64,000 bases of DNA from Paracoccaceae bacterium (GTDB lineage: Bacteria > Pseudomonadota > Alphaproteobacteria > Rhodobacterales > Rhodobacteraceae): the NCBI GenBank assembly GCA_026419405.1, contig JANZZL010000121.1, forward strand, positions 1 through 64,000. The letters run 5' to 3'. Below the pieces are notes generated by a model. That model was not told the DNA's origin. It was given only the letters and a program-made list of their open reading frames with translations, and searched no databases. Below are positions 33,822 to 44,025 of this stretch, in pieces. Each line of letters begins with the position of its first letter. The stretch's first letter is position 1. Both the position numbers and the translations under genes were made by a program.

Positions 33822-34803
33822 GGGGATGCGCCGCGCCCTGTTCTGGCTCGCGCTGGCGGCGGTGCTCATCGCCCTGCCGCAGGGCCTGAGCCTGTCGCAG
33901 CAGGAGATGCTGGTGTTCCTCACCATCAACATCCTGCTCGTCGCCTCCTACCGGCTGCTGACGCTGACCGGGGAATGGTCGCTGGCCCATGTCGTGATCA
34001 TGGGGGTGGGCGCCTATGCCTCGGCGCTCTATGCCGCGCATTTCGCCGTGCCGGTGCCGGTCTCGATGCTGCTCGGCGCCGCCACGGCCGCGGGCGTGGC
34101 GCTGCTGCTCAGCTACCCGCTCTTCCGCATGAAGGGCTTCTACTTCCTGATCGGCAGTTTCGCGGCCGGCGAGATCATCCGGCTGCTCTGGCGGCGCTTC
34201 CGCGAGCCCTTCGGCGGGCCGCGCGGGCTGACGCGGATCGAGCCGATGCCCTCCTTCGACCTCGGCGTCTGGCACTTCGACTTCTTCCTGCCGGCCTCCT
34301 ACTACTACCTGGTGCTGGCGGTCGTCGCCGTCTCGCTCTGGACGCTGTGGCGGATCGAGAAGTCGCCGGTGGGGCTGACCTTCCACGCGGTGCACTGGCA
34401 GGACAGCCTGGCGCAGGCCGCGGGCGTCAACGTGCGCGCCTGGCGGACGCTCGCCTTCGTCATCGCCAGCGGCTTCGCCGGGCTCTGCGGGGCGCTCGGG
34501 GCGCATTACCTCGGCACCGCCAATCCGCAGGCCTTCGGCGTCGAGCAGATGGTCTTCGTGCTGACCTGGGCGATCGTCGGCGGCACGGCCACCTTCCACG
34601 GGCCGATCCTGGGCTGCATCGCCCTGACCGTGCTCAACGACGTGGTGCTGCGCGGCCTCGGCCTGGAACAGGCCCGGCCGATGGCCTACGGGCTGGTGCT
34701 GATCCTTGCCGTCCTGTTCCTGCCGAAGGGGCTCGAGGACCTGCTCGCGCGCGCCCTGCGCCGGCTGCGCGGCGCGGGCGCGCGGACGGAGCCCGCGCCA
34801 TGA
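33814..34803 (+). CDS. livM: Liv-type ABC permease (LivM family)
   Basis: A 329 aa LivM-family permease with the SLAHVVIMGVGAYASALYA and MKGFYFLIGSFAAGEIIRLL segments and the late VGGTATFHGPILGCI coupling motif. The GTG at 33814 overlaps the livH stop by eight bases; an ATG at 33826 is an in-frame alternative, and neither has a strong ribosome binding site, so coupling to livH translation is likely. The stop overlaps the next gene by four bases. Confidence 0.91.
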   Translation: MPRGMRRALFWLALAAVLIALPQGLSLSQQEMLVFLTINILLVASYRLLTLTGEWSLAHVVIMGVGAYASALYAAHFAVPVPVSMLLGAATAAGVALLLSYPLFRMKGFYFLIGSFAAGEIIRLLWRRFREPFGGPRGLTRIEPMPSFDLGVWHFDFFLPASYYYLVLAVVAVSLWTLWRIEKSPVGLTFHAVHWQDSLAQAAGVNVRAWRTLAFVIASGFAGLCGALGAHYLGTANPQAFGVEQMVFVLTWAIVGGTATFHGPILGCIALTVLNDVVLRGLGLEQARPMAYGLVLILAVLFLPKGLEDLLARALRRLRGAGARTEPAP

Positions 34804-35562
34804 GCCGGGCTCTCCTCGAGATCGACGGGCTGACCATGCGTTTCGGCGGGCTGATGGCCGTGGACGGGCTGAGCTTCCGCGTCGAGCACGGCGCGATCCA
34901 CGGTCTGATCGGGCCCAACGGGGCGGGCAAGACCACGACCTTCAACCTGATCTCGGGCTTCTACCGGCCGACGGGCGGCGCGGTGCGGCTGCGCGGCGAG
35001 GCGATCACGGGCCTGCCGATGTTCGAGGTCGCGCGCCGCGGCGTGGTGCGCACCTTCCAGCATGCGACCCTGTTCGCCGAGATGACGGTGCTGGAGAACG
35101 CGCTCGTCGGCACGCACATGCGCTTCCGCCCCAGCATCTTCGCCGCGCTCGCGGGCCTCGACGCGGGCGACCGGCGGGCGGCGCGCGCGCGGGCCGAGGA
35201 GGCGCTGGACTTCTTCGGCCTGCTCGGCCTGGCGCAGACGCGGGCGGCCGACCTGCCGCACGGCCACCAGCGGGCGCTGGGCATGGCGGTGGCGCTGGCG
35301 GCCGGGCCCGACGTCATGCTGCTCGACGAGCCCTTCACCGGCATGAACCCCGAGGAGACGCGGCGCATGATGGGGCTGATGCGCAAGCTGCAGGCGGCGG
35401 GGGTCACGCTGCTTCTGGTCGAGCACGACATGCAGGCGATCATGGGGCTCTGCGACCGCATCACCTGCATGAGCTTCGGCCGGCTGCTGGCCGAAGGCAG
35501 CCCCGCCGAGATCCGCCGCCATCCGGCGGTGATCGAGGCCTATCTCGGCACGGGCGGCGGCC

Positions 35563-35573
<11 letters not shown>
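34800..35573 (+). CDS. livG: Liv-type ABC ATP-binding protein (LivG family)
   Basis: A 257 aa ATPase of the LivG family: Walker A GPNGAGKTT, the LivG-type motif RRGVVRTFQHATLF, an unusual signature region (LPHGHQRALGMAVALA, with no canonical LSGGQ) and Walker B VMLLDEPFTGMNP. The changed signature (PHGHQR) is a known variation in this family. It overlaps livF by 11 bases. Confidence 0.92.
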
Positions 35574-36270
<697 letters not shown>

Positions 36271-36274
36271 GGCG

Positions 36275-36916
36275 GTGGCCGCGGCGCCGCGCCCGGCGCG
36301 CGACGCCGAGGCCGCGGCCGCGCGCGCCGCAGGCTGGCGCCGGGGCGAGCTGCTCTGGGAGCGCTGGCAGGAGGCGGCGCATGCCGCGCTCGGCGCCGGC
36401 GAGGCGCGGCGGGCGGCGGCGCTGTGGCGGCGGGCGCGCTGGCTCGGGGTGGCGGTGCTGCCGCGCGACGATCCGCGCCGGGTCACGGGCCTTGCCAATG
36501 CCGCCTTCGCCGACCTTCTGGCCGGGCGGTCCGGGCGCGCGGCGCGGCGCTACGCCGCCTGCGCGGCGCGCTGGCGGGCGGGTCTCGCGGGCTGGGTGGC
36601 GGCGGTGGAGCCGCGCGGGCGGGCGCGATCGTCGCTCTTCCACCTGCGGCTGGAGCGGCGCCACCGCGAGACCTATGCGGAGGTCCTGCGCCGCCGGCTG
36701 ATGGCCTTCGGCGCCGAGACCGGCGCGGCGCTGGAGGATCTCGCCGCGGGCCGGATCCCGGCAGCCGGCTTCCTGCGCCGCTGGCGGGGCGAGAAGCCGC
36801 CGGTGTTCGACGACCGACGCCGCTTCCTGGCCGCGGCGCTCCTGCTGGCGGTGCCGGGCGAGGCCCGCGCCCCCGGCGCGCCGCGGGGCACGGAACCCGG
36901 CCGGAAAGAGGTATGA
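36275..36916 (+). CDS. Protein of unknown function, possible TPR-like, 213 aa
   Basis: I do not recognise a family. From GTG 36275 the protein is Ala/Arg-rich and helical. One segment (about 20-85, WERWQEAAHAALGAGEARRAAALWRRA and ANAAFADLLAGRSGRAARRYAACAARW, abbreviated here) resembles tetratricopeptide helices. There is no signal peptide or membrane segment. It follows livF by four bases and so may be the sixth gene of the importer operon. The start is uncertain because no clear ribosome binding site precedes it; the frame is open further upstream inside livF. Confidence 0.5.
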   Translation: MAAAPRPARDAEAAAARAAGWRRGELLWERWQEAAHAALGAGEARRAAALWRRARWLGVAVLPRDDPRRVTGLANAAFADLLAGRSGRAARRYAACAARWRAGLAGWVAAVEPRGRARSSLFHLRLERRHRETYAEVLRRRLMAFGAETGAALEDLAAGRIPAAGFLRRWRGEKPPVFDDRRRFLAAALLLAVPGEARAPGAPRGTEPGRKEV

Positions 36917-36938
36917 TTCCAGTCGCGAGTCGTGCGGA

Positions 36939-36971
36939 ATTGGTTTACCTTCCGCGACCGGAAGTGGACCA
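36939..36971. promoter_or_regulatory. Inverted-repeat region upstream of amt
   Basis: CTTCCG-CGAC-CGGAAG (36949-36964) is a perfect 6-bp hairpin or operator, flanked by TGGT (36941-36944) and ACCA (36968-36971). ATTGGTT (36939-36945) is the core word shared with the gntR and importer promoter regions. It lies about 115-145 bases before amt, in the only sizeable gap of this stretch. Confidence 0.4.
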
Positions 36972-37083
36972 GTGGAGGTGTTCCGGGGCCGCTTGCGCCT
37001 CGCCGCAAACCAGGGGGAGCCCGCGGCAGCGGACGGCCGCGCCGGCCGTGCCGCGCTGCCGGGCGCAGTCAACAGGGGGACAG

Positions 37084-38442
37084 ATGGACAACCAGCTCAA
37101 CGCCATCACGACCGTCTTCACCGAGTTCTACTACTGGGTGACGGTGCCGATGATGTTCCTGATCCATGTCGGCTTCTGCATGTACGAGGTGGGGGCCAGC
37201 CGACGGCGCAACCACATGCACACGCTGATGAAGAACTCGATGGTGATCCCGCTGGTCACCGTCACCTTCTTCTTCTTCGGCTGGTGGATCTACTGGGCGC
37301 TGCCCAACGGGCCCTTCATCACCGGTGGCATCGAGTGGGAGGCAGCCGCCAAGTATGCGCCCACCTCGCCCAACATGGGCACCGACCTGTCGGACCGCCT
37401 GACCGGCGTCTTCTGGGCGGCGTTCCTGCTGTTCTCCTGGACGGCGGCCTCGATCGTCTCGGGCGCGGTGATCGAGCGGATCAACTCGGCGGCCTTCTGG
37501 GTGCTGGCCGTGGTCATCGGCTCGGGCGCCTGGATCGTGGATGCCGCCTGGGGCTGGCACTTCGGCGGCTGGATGGTCAGGCTGCTCGGCTATCACGACG
37601 CCTATGCCTCGGGCGTGATCCACGCCATCGCGGGGGGCTTCGCGCTGGGGGTGCTGGTGGTGCTGGGGCCGCGGCTGGGCAAGTTCGCCGCCGACGGCAC
37701 GCCGCGGGACATCCTGCCGCACAATCCCTGGATGGTCTGCGTCGGGCTGTTCCTGATCTACACCGGGTTCTGGGGCTTCTACGTCGCCTGCAACGTGCCG
37801 GTCATCAGCCCCGAGACGATCGGCGGCCAGATCACCGGCGAGACCTGGACGGCGACCAACATCTACCTCGGGCCGACGACGCTGAGCGCGATCACCTTCA
37901 ACTTCCTGATGTCGCTGTCGGGCGGCATGCTGGCGGCCTTCGTCGTCTCGAAGGGCAATGCGTTCTGGACCTACTCGGGCGGCCTTGCGGGCATCATCAC
38001 CGCCTCGGCCGGCAACGACCTCTACCACCCGCTGCAGGCGATGATCATCGGCGGCTTCGGGGCCTGGGCGGCCTACCGGCTGCACTACTGGGTGGAGCGC
38101 ACCTTCCGGATCGACGACGCGGTGGGTGCCGTGGCCGTGCACGGCTATGCCGGGTTCCTCGGCCTCGTGATCTGCGGCTTCGTGCTCTGGGGCTATCCGT
38201 CGAGCCCCTACGAGGGCTTCGCCACGGTCAACCCGCTCGGCCAGCTCCTCGGCGCGCTGATCATGTTCGGCGTGCTCGGCTTCCTGCCCGGCTGGATCAC
38301 CGCGAAGATCCTGCACGCCTTCGGCGCGCTGCGCATCCCGCGCGAGATCGAGATCCTGGGGCTCGATTTCGAGGACCAGATGGAAGAGGAACGGGCCCGC
38401 GCCGAGGTCAGGGCGGCCGAGAAGGCCCTTGCGGGCGCCTGA
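37084..38442 (+). CDS. amt: Ammonium/methylammonium transporter (Amt family)
   Basis: A 452 aa Amt-family channel with about 11 membrane segments. The pore histidines appear as His180 (SGVIHAIAGG) and His354 (AVHGYAGFLG). The first replaces the usual DFAGG-type motif, so this is a divergent Amt. It leads the mgd genes and presumably imports methylammonium or retrieves ammonium. The start at ATG 37084 is supported by GGGGGA just upstream and by the onset of the first hydrophobic helix. No adjacent GlnK is present. Confidence 0.9.
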   Translation: MDNQLNAITTVFTEFYYWVTVPMMFLIHVGFCMYEVGASRRRNHMHTLMKNSMVIPLVTVTFFFFGWWIYWALPNGPFITGGIEWEAAAKYAPTSPNMGTDLSDRLTGVFWAAFLLFSWTAASIVSGAVIERINSAAFWVLAVVIGSGAWIVDAAWGWHFGGWMVRLLGYHDAYASGVIHAIAGGFALGVLVVLGPRLGKFAADGTPRDILPHNPWMVCVGLFLIYTGFWGFYVACNVPVISPETIGGQITGETWTATNIYLGPTTLSAITFNFLMSLSGGMLAAFVVSKGNAFWTYSGGLAGIITASAGNDLYHPLQAMIIGGFGAWAAYRLHYWVERTFRIDDAVGAVAVHGYAGFLGLVICGFVLWGYPSSPYEGFATVNPLGQLLGALIMFGVLGFLPGWITAKILHAFGALRIPREIEILGLDFEDQMEEERARAEVRAAEKALAGA

Positions 38443-38457
38443 GGGGAGGATGGGATC

Positions 38458-38676
38458 ATGTCCGAACGACTGACGACCTGGGCCGTCGATCTGGCCGACG
38501 TGGGGCCGGTCTATCCCTTCCAGGGAATGGAATGGCTGTTCCTCGTCATCTGCGTGGCCGGATGGATCGGCTGGCACGTCTGGTGCTTCCGCTGGGAACG
38601 CGCCTACCAGCGCGACCGCATCGCCCGCTACGGCCGCGACACGGCGGCCATGCACCGGGCGATCGACAGCGACTGA
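38458..38676 (+). CDS. Small single-span membrane protein, 72 aa
   Basis: A 72 aa protein with one hydrophobic segment (about 26-45, LFLVICVAGWIGWHVWCF) followed by a basic cytoplasmic tail (RWERAYQRDRIARYGRD). GGGAGGATGGGATC precedes the ATG. It lies 15 bases after amt and 65 before mgdA, so it may be an accessory subunit of the Amt channel. No family is recognised. Confidence 0.7.
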   Translation: MSERLTTWAVDLADVGPVYPFQGMEWLFLVICVAGWIGWHVWCFRWERAYQRDRIARYGRDTAAMHRAIDSD

Positions 38677-38741
38677 CCCGCGGGGTGCGAACGTCGCCGC
38701 GCGAGGCCGCAGGGGCCCGCGCGGCGGCGCAGGGGAAGGCG

Positions 38742-39992
38742 ATGCGGTATTCCATCTGGAACGTCCTCGCCCAGGGCCTGACCGGGCACCGGGGCTGGAA
38801 GCCGGTCTGGCGCGACCCCGCGCCGCAGGCCGACTACGACATCGTCATCGTCGGCGGCGGCGGCCACGGGCTGGCCACCGCCTACTACCTCGCCAGGGAA
38901 TTCGGGGCGCGCCGCATCGCCGTGCTCGAGAAGGGCTGGCTGGGCGGCGGCAACGTCGGGCGCAACACCACGATCATCCGCTCGAACTACCTGCTGCCCG
39001 GCAACGAGCCCTTCTACGAGTTCTCGATGAAGCTCTGGGAGGGGCTGGAGCAGGAGCTCAACTACAACGCGATGGTCAGCCAGCGCGGCATCATCAACCT
39101 CTTTCACACCGACGCCCAGCGCGACGCCTTCGTCCGCCGCGGCAACGCCATGATCCTGCACGGGGCGGATGCCGAGCTGCTCGACCGCGAGGGCGTGCGG
39201 CGGCTCTATCCCTTCCTCGACTTCGACAACGCCCGCTTCCCGATCAAGGGCGCGCTGATGCAGCGGCGCGGCGGCACCGCGCGCCACGATGCGGTGGCCT
39301 GGGGCTATGCCCGCGCGGCGGATGCCCTGGGGGTTGACCTGATCCAGAACTGCGAGGTCACCGGCATGCGGATCGAGGCGGGGCGCATCCGCGGGCTCGA
39401 GACGACGCGCGGCCGCATCGGCGCGCGCAAGGTGGGCGTGGCAGTGGCGGGCTGGTCGTCGCGGGTGATGGCCATGGCCGGCCTGCGCCTGCCGATCGAG
39501 AGCCACGTGCTCCAGGCCTTCGTGACCGAGGGCCTCAAGCCCTTCATCGACGGCGTGATGACCTTCGGCGCGGGCCACTTCTACGTCAGCCAGTCCGACA
39601 AGGGGGGCCTCGTCTTCGGCGGCGACATCGACGGCTACAACTCCTATGCCCAGCGCGGCAACCTGCCGGTGATCGAGGACGTGGCCGAGGGCGGCATGGC
39701 GCTGATCCCGGCGCTTGGGCGGGCGCGGCTCCTGCGCAGCTGGGGCGGGGTGATGGACATGTCGATGGACGGCTCGCCCATCATCGACCGCACGCCCGTC
39801 GAAGGGCTCTACCTCAATGCCGGCTGGTGCTACGGCGGCTTCAAGGCGACGCCGGCCTCGGGTTTCTGCTTCGCCCACCTGATCGCGCGCGACGCGCCCC
39901 ATCCGACGGCGGCCGCCTACCGGCTGGACCGCTTCCGGAGGGGCCTGATGATCGACGAGAAGGGCCAGGGCGCCACCCCCAACCTGCACTGA
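38742..39992 (+). CDS. mgdA: N-methylglutamate dehydrogenase subunit A (sarcosine oxidase beta-like)
   Basis: A 416 aa FAD-dependent oxidase subunit homologous to SoxB of heterotetrameric sarcosine oxidase. FAD motif GGGGHGLATAYYLAREFG (about 34-51), KGWLGGGNVGRNTTIIRSNY and the late GWCYGGFKATPASG are present. With MgdBCD it oxidises N-methylglutamate to glutamate, passing the methyl group to tetrahydrofolate. The order B-D-A-G of sarcosine oxidase genes is kept here. Placement beside mgsABC and gmaS supports N-methylglutamate over sarcosine as substrate. Confidence 0.9.
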   Translation: MRYSIWNVLAQGLTGHRGWKPVWRDPAPQADYDIVIVGGGGHGLATAYYLAREFGARRIAVLEKGWLGGGNVGRNTTIIRSNYLLPGNEPFYEFSMKLWEGLEQELNYNAMVSQRGIINLFHTDAQRDAFVRRGNAMILHGADAELLDREGVRRLYPFLDFDNARFPIKGALMQRRGGTARHDAVAWGYARAADALGVDLIQNCEVTGMRIEAGRIRGLETTRGRIGARKVGVAVAGWSSRVMAMAGLRLPIESHVLQAFVTEGLKPFIDGVMTFGAGHFYVSQSDKGGLVFGGDIDGYNSYAQRGNLPVIEDVAEGGMALIPALGRARLLRSWGGVMDMSMDGSPIIDRTPVEGLYLNAGWCYGGFKATPASGFCFAHLIARDAPHPTAAAYRLDRFRRGLMIDEKGQGATPNLH

Positions 39993-40003
39993 GGCCAGCG
40001 CGC

Positions 40004-40288
40004 ATGCTGATCCCCCATCCGCTTCTCGGCCCGCGCGACGCGCAGGAGTTCGTCTACCTCGGCGATGCCGCGCTGATCGACCGCCCCGACGGCACGGCCG
40101 CCGGCATCGAGGCCTTCCACGACTACCTCTACCTGCGCGACAACCCCGCGGGCCAGCACCGGGAACTGTGGTATCACGAACAGGGCGACCGGTCCTGGCT
40201 GGTGGTCACCCGCGACACGGTAACGCACGAGATCCTGAAGGCCGAGCTCGCCCGTGACGTGGCGCTGGCGCGGGGGCGGGGCCGATGA
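40004..40288 (+). CDS. mgdB: N-methylglutamate dehydrogenase subunit B (sarcosine oxidase delta-like)
   Basis: A 94 aa SoxD-like subunit. It has the family start HPLLGPRDAQEFVYLGDA and central LYLRDNPAGQHRELWYHEQGD. SoxD proteins typically bind zinc through cysteines and a histidine; no cysteine is present here, as in many MgdB-type sequences. It overlaps mgdC by four bases. Confidence 0.9.
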   Translation: MLIPHPLLGPRDAQEFVYLGDAALIDRPDGTAAGIEAFHDYLYLRDNPAGQHRELWYHEQGDRSWLVVTRDTVTHEILKAELARDVALARGRGR

Positions 40289-43239
40289 GCGGCCCCTTCC
40301 GCCTGCCCTCGGGCGGCCTGATCGACCGCGGCCGCACGCTGCGCTTCACCTTCGACGGGCGCGCCTTCGCGGGTCACCCCGGCGACACGCTGGCCTCGGC
40401 GCTGCTCGCCGGCGGCGTGCGCCTGATGGGCCGCAGCTTCAAGTATCACCGCCCGCGCGGGCCGCTCTCGGCCGGCAGCGAAGAGCCGAACGCGCTTGTC
40501 ACCCTGCGCAGCGGCGCCCGGGCCGAGCCCAACACCAGGGCCACGGTGGCCGAGATCTACGACGGCCTTCAGGCCACGAGCCAGAACCGCTGGCCCTCGC
40601 TGCGCTTCGACCTCATGGCGGTCAACGACCTCATCCACCCGTTCCTGGCGGCGGGCTTCTACTACAAGACCTTCATGTGGCCGGCGCGCTTCTGGGAGAG
40701 GCTCTACGAGCCGCTCATCCGCCGGGCGGCGGGGCTGGGGCGGCTTTCCGGCGAGGCGGACCCGGACGGCTACGACAAGGGCTTCCGGCACTGCGACCTG
40801 CTCGTGATCGGCGCGGGGCCCGCGGGGCTGATGGCGGCGCTGACCGCCGGGCGGGCGGGGGCACGGGTGATCCTGGCCGACGAGGACTTCCTGCCGGGGG
40901 GGCGGCTCAATGCCGAGCGGCTGGAGGTCGCCGACATGCCGGGGGCGGACTGGGCGGCGGCGGTGGTGGCCGAGCTTGCGGCGCTGCCGAACCTGCGGCT
41001 GATGCCGCGCACGACCGTGATCGGGGCCTTCGACCACGGCATCTACGGCGCGGTGGAGCGGGTGGCCGACCACCTGCCCGAACCGCCGCCCGGCCGGCCG
41101 CGGCAGGTGCTCTGGCGGATCTACGCGCGCCGGGCCGTCCTGGCGGCCGGGGCGACGGAACGGCCCATCGCCTTCCCCGGCAACGACCGGCCCGGCGTCA
41201 TGCTGGCCGGCGCCATGCGCGCCTATGCCAACCGCTGGGCGGTGGCCGCGGGGCGCCGCGTGGCGCTCTTCGTCAACAACGAGGACGGGCTGCGCACCGC
41301 CGCCGATCTCGCCGAGAGGGGCGTCGAGGTCGTGGCGGTGATCGACGCGCGGCCCGAGGGCGCGCGCCTGCCCGGCCTCCGCCACCTCAGGGGCGCGGAG
41401 GTCGTCGCGACCGCCGGGCGGCTCGGCCTGCGGTCGGTGACGCTGCGGCACTCCGACGGGCGGCGCGAGACGATCGCGGCGGACGCGCTCGGCGTCTCCG
41501 GCGGCTGGAACCCCAACCTCCAGCTCACCGTCCACCACCGCGGCCGGCCCCGGTGGGACGAGGCGATCGCCGCCTTCGTCCCGGGCCCCGGCGGGCCGCC
41601 CGGGCTGGCGGCGGCCGGCGCGGCGGCGGGGCTGATGTCCACCCATGGCGCGCTGGCCTCGGGCCGGGCGCGGGCGCTCGAGGCGCTGGCCGATCTCGGC
41701 ATCGCGGCACGCGCGGCCGACCTGCCGCGGGCCGAGGACGCGCCGGTGTCGCTCCGGCCCGTCTGGCACGTCGCGGGGGCGCGCGGCCGCGCCTGGATCG
41801 ACCAGCAGAACGACGTCACGGTCAAGGACATCGCGCTCGCCCACGCCGAGAACTTCACCGGGGCGGAACACCTCAAGCGCTATACCACGCTCGGCATGGC
41901 CACCGACCAGGGGCGCACCGGCAACGTGATCGGGCTTGCGGTGATGGCCGGGCTCACGGGGCGCAGCATCGCCGAGACGGGCACCACTGCCGCCCGCCCG
42001 CCCTACACGCCGGTGGCGATCGGGGCGCTGGCGGGCCGCTCCCGCGGCAAGGCCTTCCGGCCGGTCCGCCTGACGCCCTCGCACCGCTGGGCCGAGGAAC
42101 AGGGCGCGGTCTTCGTCGAGGCAGGGCTGTGGCTGCGCACGCAGTACATCCCCCGCCCCGGCGAGACCCACTGGCGGCAGAGCGTGGACCGCGAGGTGCT
42201 GGCCACGCGCGCCTCGGTGGGGATCTGCGATGTCTCGACGCTGGGCAAGATCGACATCCAGGGCGCCGATGCGGGGGCCTTCCTCGACCGCGTCTATGCC
42301 AACACCTTCTCCACCCTGCCCGTGGGCCGCTGCCGCTACGGCATCATGCTGCGCGAGGACGGCATCGTCTTCGACGACGGCACCACCGCCCGGCTGGCCG
42401 AGGACGAATGGGTGATGACCACCACCACGGCCAATGCGGTCGCGGTGTTCCGCCACCTCGAGTTCTGCCGCCAGTGCCTCTGGCCGGCGCTCGACGTGCA
42501 GCTCATCTCCACCACCGAGGCCTGGGCGCAGTATTCGGTGGCCGGGCCCAACGCGCGGCGCCTGCTCGAGAGGATCGTCGATCAGGACATCTCGGACGCC
42601 GCCTTCCCCTACATGGCGGCGGGGCGCGTGACCGTCTGCGGCGGGCTGCGCGCGCGGCTCTTCCGCATCAGCTTCTCGGGCGAGCTCGCCTACGAGATCG
42701 CCGTGCCCGCGCGCTACGGCGACGGGCTGATCCGCGCCCTGGTCGAGGCCGGGCGCGACTTCGATGCGGTGGTCTACGGCACCGAGGCGCTGGGCGTGCT
42801 GCGGGTGGAGAAGGGCCATGTCGCGGGCGGCGAGCTCAACGGCCAGATGACGGCGCTGAACATGGGCCTCGGACGCATGGTGTCGCGGAAGAAGGACGCG
42901 ATCGGCGTCGTGCTGTCCGGCCGCGAGGGGCTGACCGACCCCGGCGGCCACCGCCTCGTGGGGGTCAGGCCCGTCGATCCCTCCGCAGGCCTGACGGCGG
43001 GCAGCCACCTGCTCGAGCCCGGGGCGGCGAAGGTGGCGGAGAACGACCTGGGCTGGCTGACCTCGAAGGTCTACAGCCCGCATCTCGGCCACGACATCGC
43101 GCTGGCCTACCTCAGGGGCGGCGAGGCACGCATCGGCAGCCGGATGCGGGCGGTCAACCTGCTTGCCGGTACCGAGACCGAGGTGGAGATCACGAGCCCG
43201 CATTTCATCGATCCGCAAGGAGAGCGCCTGCGTGGCTGA
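40285..43239 (+). CDS. mgdC: N-methylglutamate dehydrogenase subunit C (sarcosine oxidase alpha-like)
   Basis: A 984 aa subunit equal to SoxA: an N-terminal ferredoxin-like plug (to about 100; SFKYHRPRGPLSAGSEEPN), a nucleotide-binding domain (GAGPAGLMAALTAGRAGA at about 174-191) and C-terminal GcvT folate domains (from about 600). The folate domain accepts the methyl carbon as methylene-tetrahydrofolate. Overlaps of four bases with mgdB and eight with mgdD indicate coupled translation. Length is normal for the family. Confidence 0.91.
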   Translation: MSGPFRLPSGGLIDRGRTLRFTFDGRAFAGHPGDTLASALLAGGVRLMGRSFKYHRPRGPLSAGSEEPNALVTLRSGARAEPNTRATVAEIYDGLQATSQNRWPSLRFDLMAVNDLIHPFLAAGFYYKTFMWPARFWERLYEPLIRRAAGLGRLSGEADPDGYDKGFRHCDLLVIGAGPAGLMAALTAGRAGARVILADEDFLPGGRLNAERLEVADMPGADWAAAVVAELAALPNLRLMPRTTVIGAFDHGIYGAVERVADHLPEPPPGRPRQVLWRIYARRAVLAAGATERPIAFPGNDRPGVMLAGAMRAYANRWAVAAGRRVALFVNNEDGLRTAADLAERGVEVVAVIDARPEGARLPGLRHLRGAEVVATAGRLGLRSVTLRHSDGRRETIAADALGVSGGWNPNLQLTVHHRGRPRWDEAIAAFVPGPGGPPGLAAAGAAAGLMSTHGALASGRARALEALADLGIAARAADLPRAEDAPVSLRPVWHVAGARGRAWIDQQNDVTVKDIALAHAENFTGAEHLKRYTTLGMATDQGRTGNVIGLAVMAGLTGRSIAETGTTAARPPYTPVAIGALAGRSRGKAFRPVRLTPSHRWAEEQGAVFVEAGLWLRTQYIPRPGETHWRQSVDREVLATRASVGICDVSTLGKIDIQGADAGAFLDRVYANTFSTLPVGRCRYGIMLREDGIVFDDGTTARLAEDEWVMTTTTANAVAVFRHLEFCRQCLWPALDVQLISTTEAWAQYSVAGPNARRLLERIVDQDISDAAFPYMAAGRVTVCGGLRARLFRISFSGELAYEIAVPARYGDGLIRALVEAGRDFDAVVYGTEALGVLRVEKGHVAGGELNGQMTALNMGLGRMVSRKKDAIGVVLSGREGLTDPGGHRLVGVRPVDPSAGLTAGSHLLEPGAAKVAENDLGWLTSKVYSPHLGHDIALAYLRGGEARIGSRMRAVNLLAGTETEVEITSPHFIDPQGERLRG

Positions 43240-43795
43240 GCCGCTGCCCCCCCGCACCCCCTTCGGCCTGGCCGAGCCGCTCCGGCGCCGGATCGGCCCG
43301 GTCGGCATCGTCGAACGCTTCGACCTCGCCCTTGTCTCGCTTGCCGAGCGGCAGGGGAAGGCAGAGGCCTTCGCCACGGCCGCCCGCGCCGCGGGCATCC
43401 CGCTGCCCGGCCCGGCGCGGCGGGCCGAGGCGCCGCCCTTCGCCGCCTTCTGGGTCGCGCCGGGGATGTGGTTCGTCGAGGCGCCGCTCGACACCCACCC
43501 CGACCCGGTGGCGGCGCTCAAGCCCGTCTTCGGCGCCGCCGCCTCGCTCAGCGAACAGACCGACGCCTGGGTGCGGCTGGAGCTGGCCGCCGGCGACCTC
43601 GCGCCCCTGCTCGAGCGGCTCTGCAACGTCGATTACGCCACGGCGCCGGACGGCTTCGCCACCCGCACCCTGATCGAGCATCTGGGCTGCTACCTGATCC
43701 GCCTCGGCCCCGGTGCGGCCACGCTGCTCGGCCCGCGCTCCTCGGCCGAGAGCCTTTTGCACGCGATCGAGACCGCGGCCGCCGCCATCGCCTGA
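43232..43795 (+). CDS. mgdD: N-methylglutamate dehydrogenase subunit D (sarcosine oxidase gamma-like)
   Basis: A 187 aa SoxG-like subunit. GTG 43232 is chosen: AGGAG lies about ten bases upstream and it overlaps the mgdC stop. Similar to the gamma subunit in the segments LSEQTDAWVRLELAAGD and LIEHLGCYLIRLG. The 230 bases after it, before the regulator, hold no gene I can support. Confidence 0.85.
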   Translation: MAEPLPPRTPFGLAEPLRRRIGPVGIVERFDLALVSLAERQGKAEAFATAARAAGIPLPGPARRAEAPPFAAFWVAPGMWFVEAPLDTHPDPVAALKPVFGAAASLSEQTDAWVRLELAAGDLAPLLERLCNVDYATAPDGFATRTLIEHLGCYLIRLGPGAATLLGPRSSAESLLHAIETAAAAIA

Positions 43796-44025
43796 GCAAC
43801 CGCCTGGAGATCCGGCCGTGGCCGGAAGCGACGCGCCCGCGCGGGGCGGGGCGGTCGGGCGCCTGCCCGTGCAGGCGCGCGGGGGCGGGGGCGTGCCGGC
43901 GGGCCAGGCTGCCAGGGCGAGGGAGGCGTCGGCGGGGTTCCAGGACGGACCCCGAGCGGCTTGCCGCGCGCGGGCTTTCACGGTAGGAAACTCCTGCCCC
44001 GGAATTTTCCCGGAAGGAAGAGGCC

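Noticed and set aside
36275-37083. Extension of the amt frame upstream to 36424
   Set aside because: That frame overlaps the 213 aa gene and is low in complexity; the Amt start is clear at ATG 37084 with an upstream GGGGGA.
38742-43795. Sarcosine oxidase soxBDAG
   Set aside because: The architecture is the same, but position between amt and mgsABC-gmaS favours N-methylglutamate dehydrogenase; no serine hydroxymethyltransferase or folate gene typical of sox operons adjoins.
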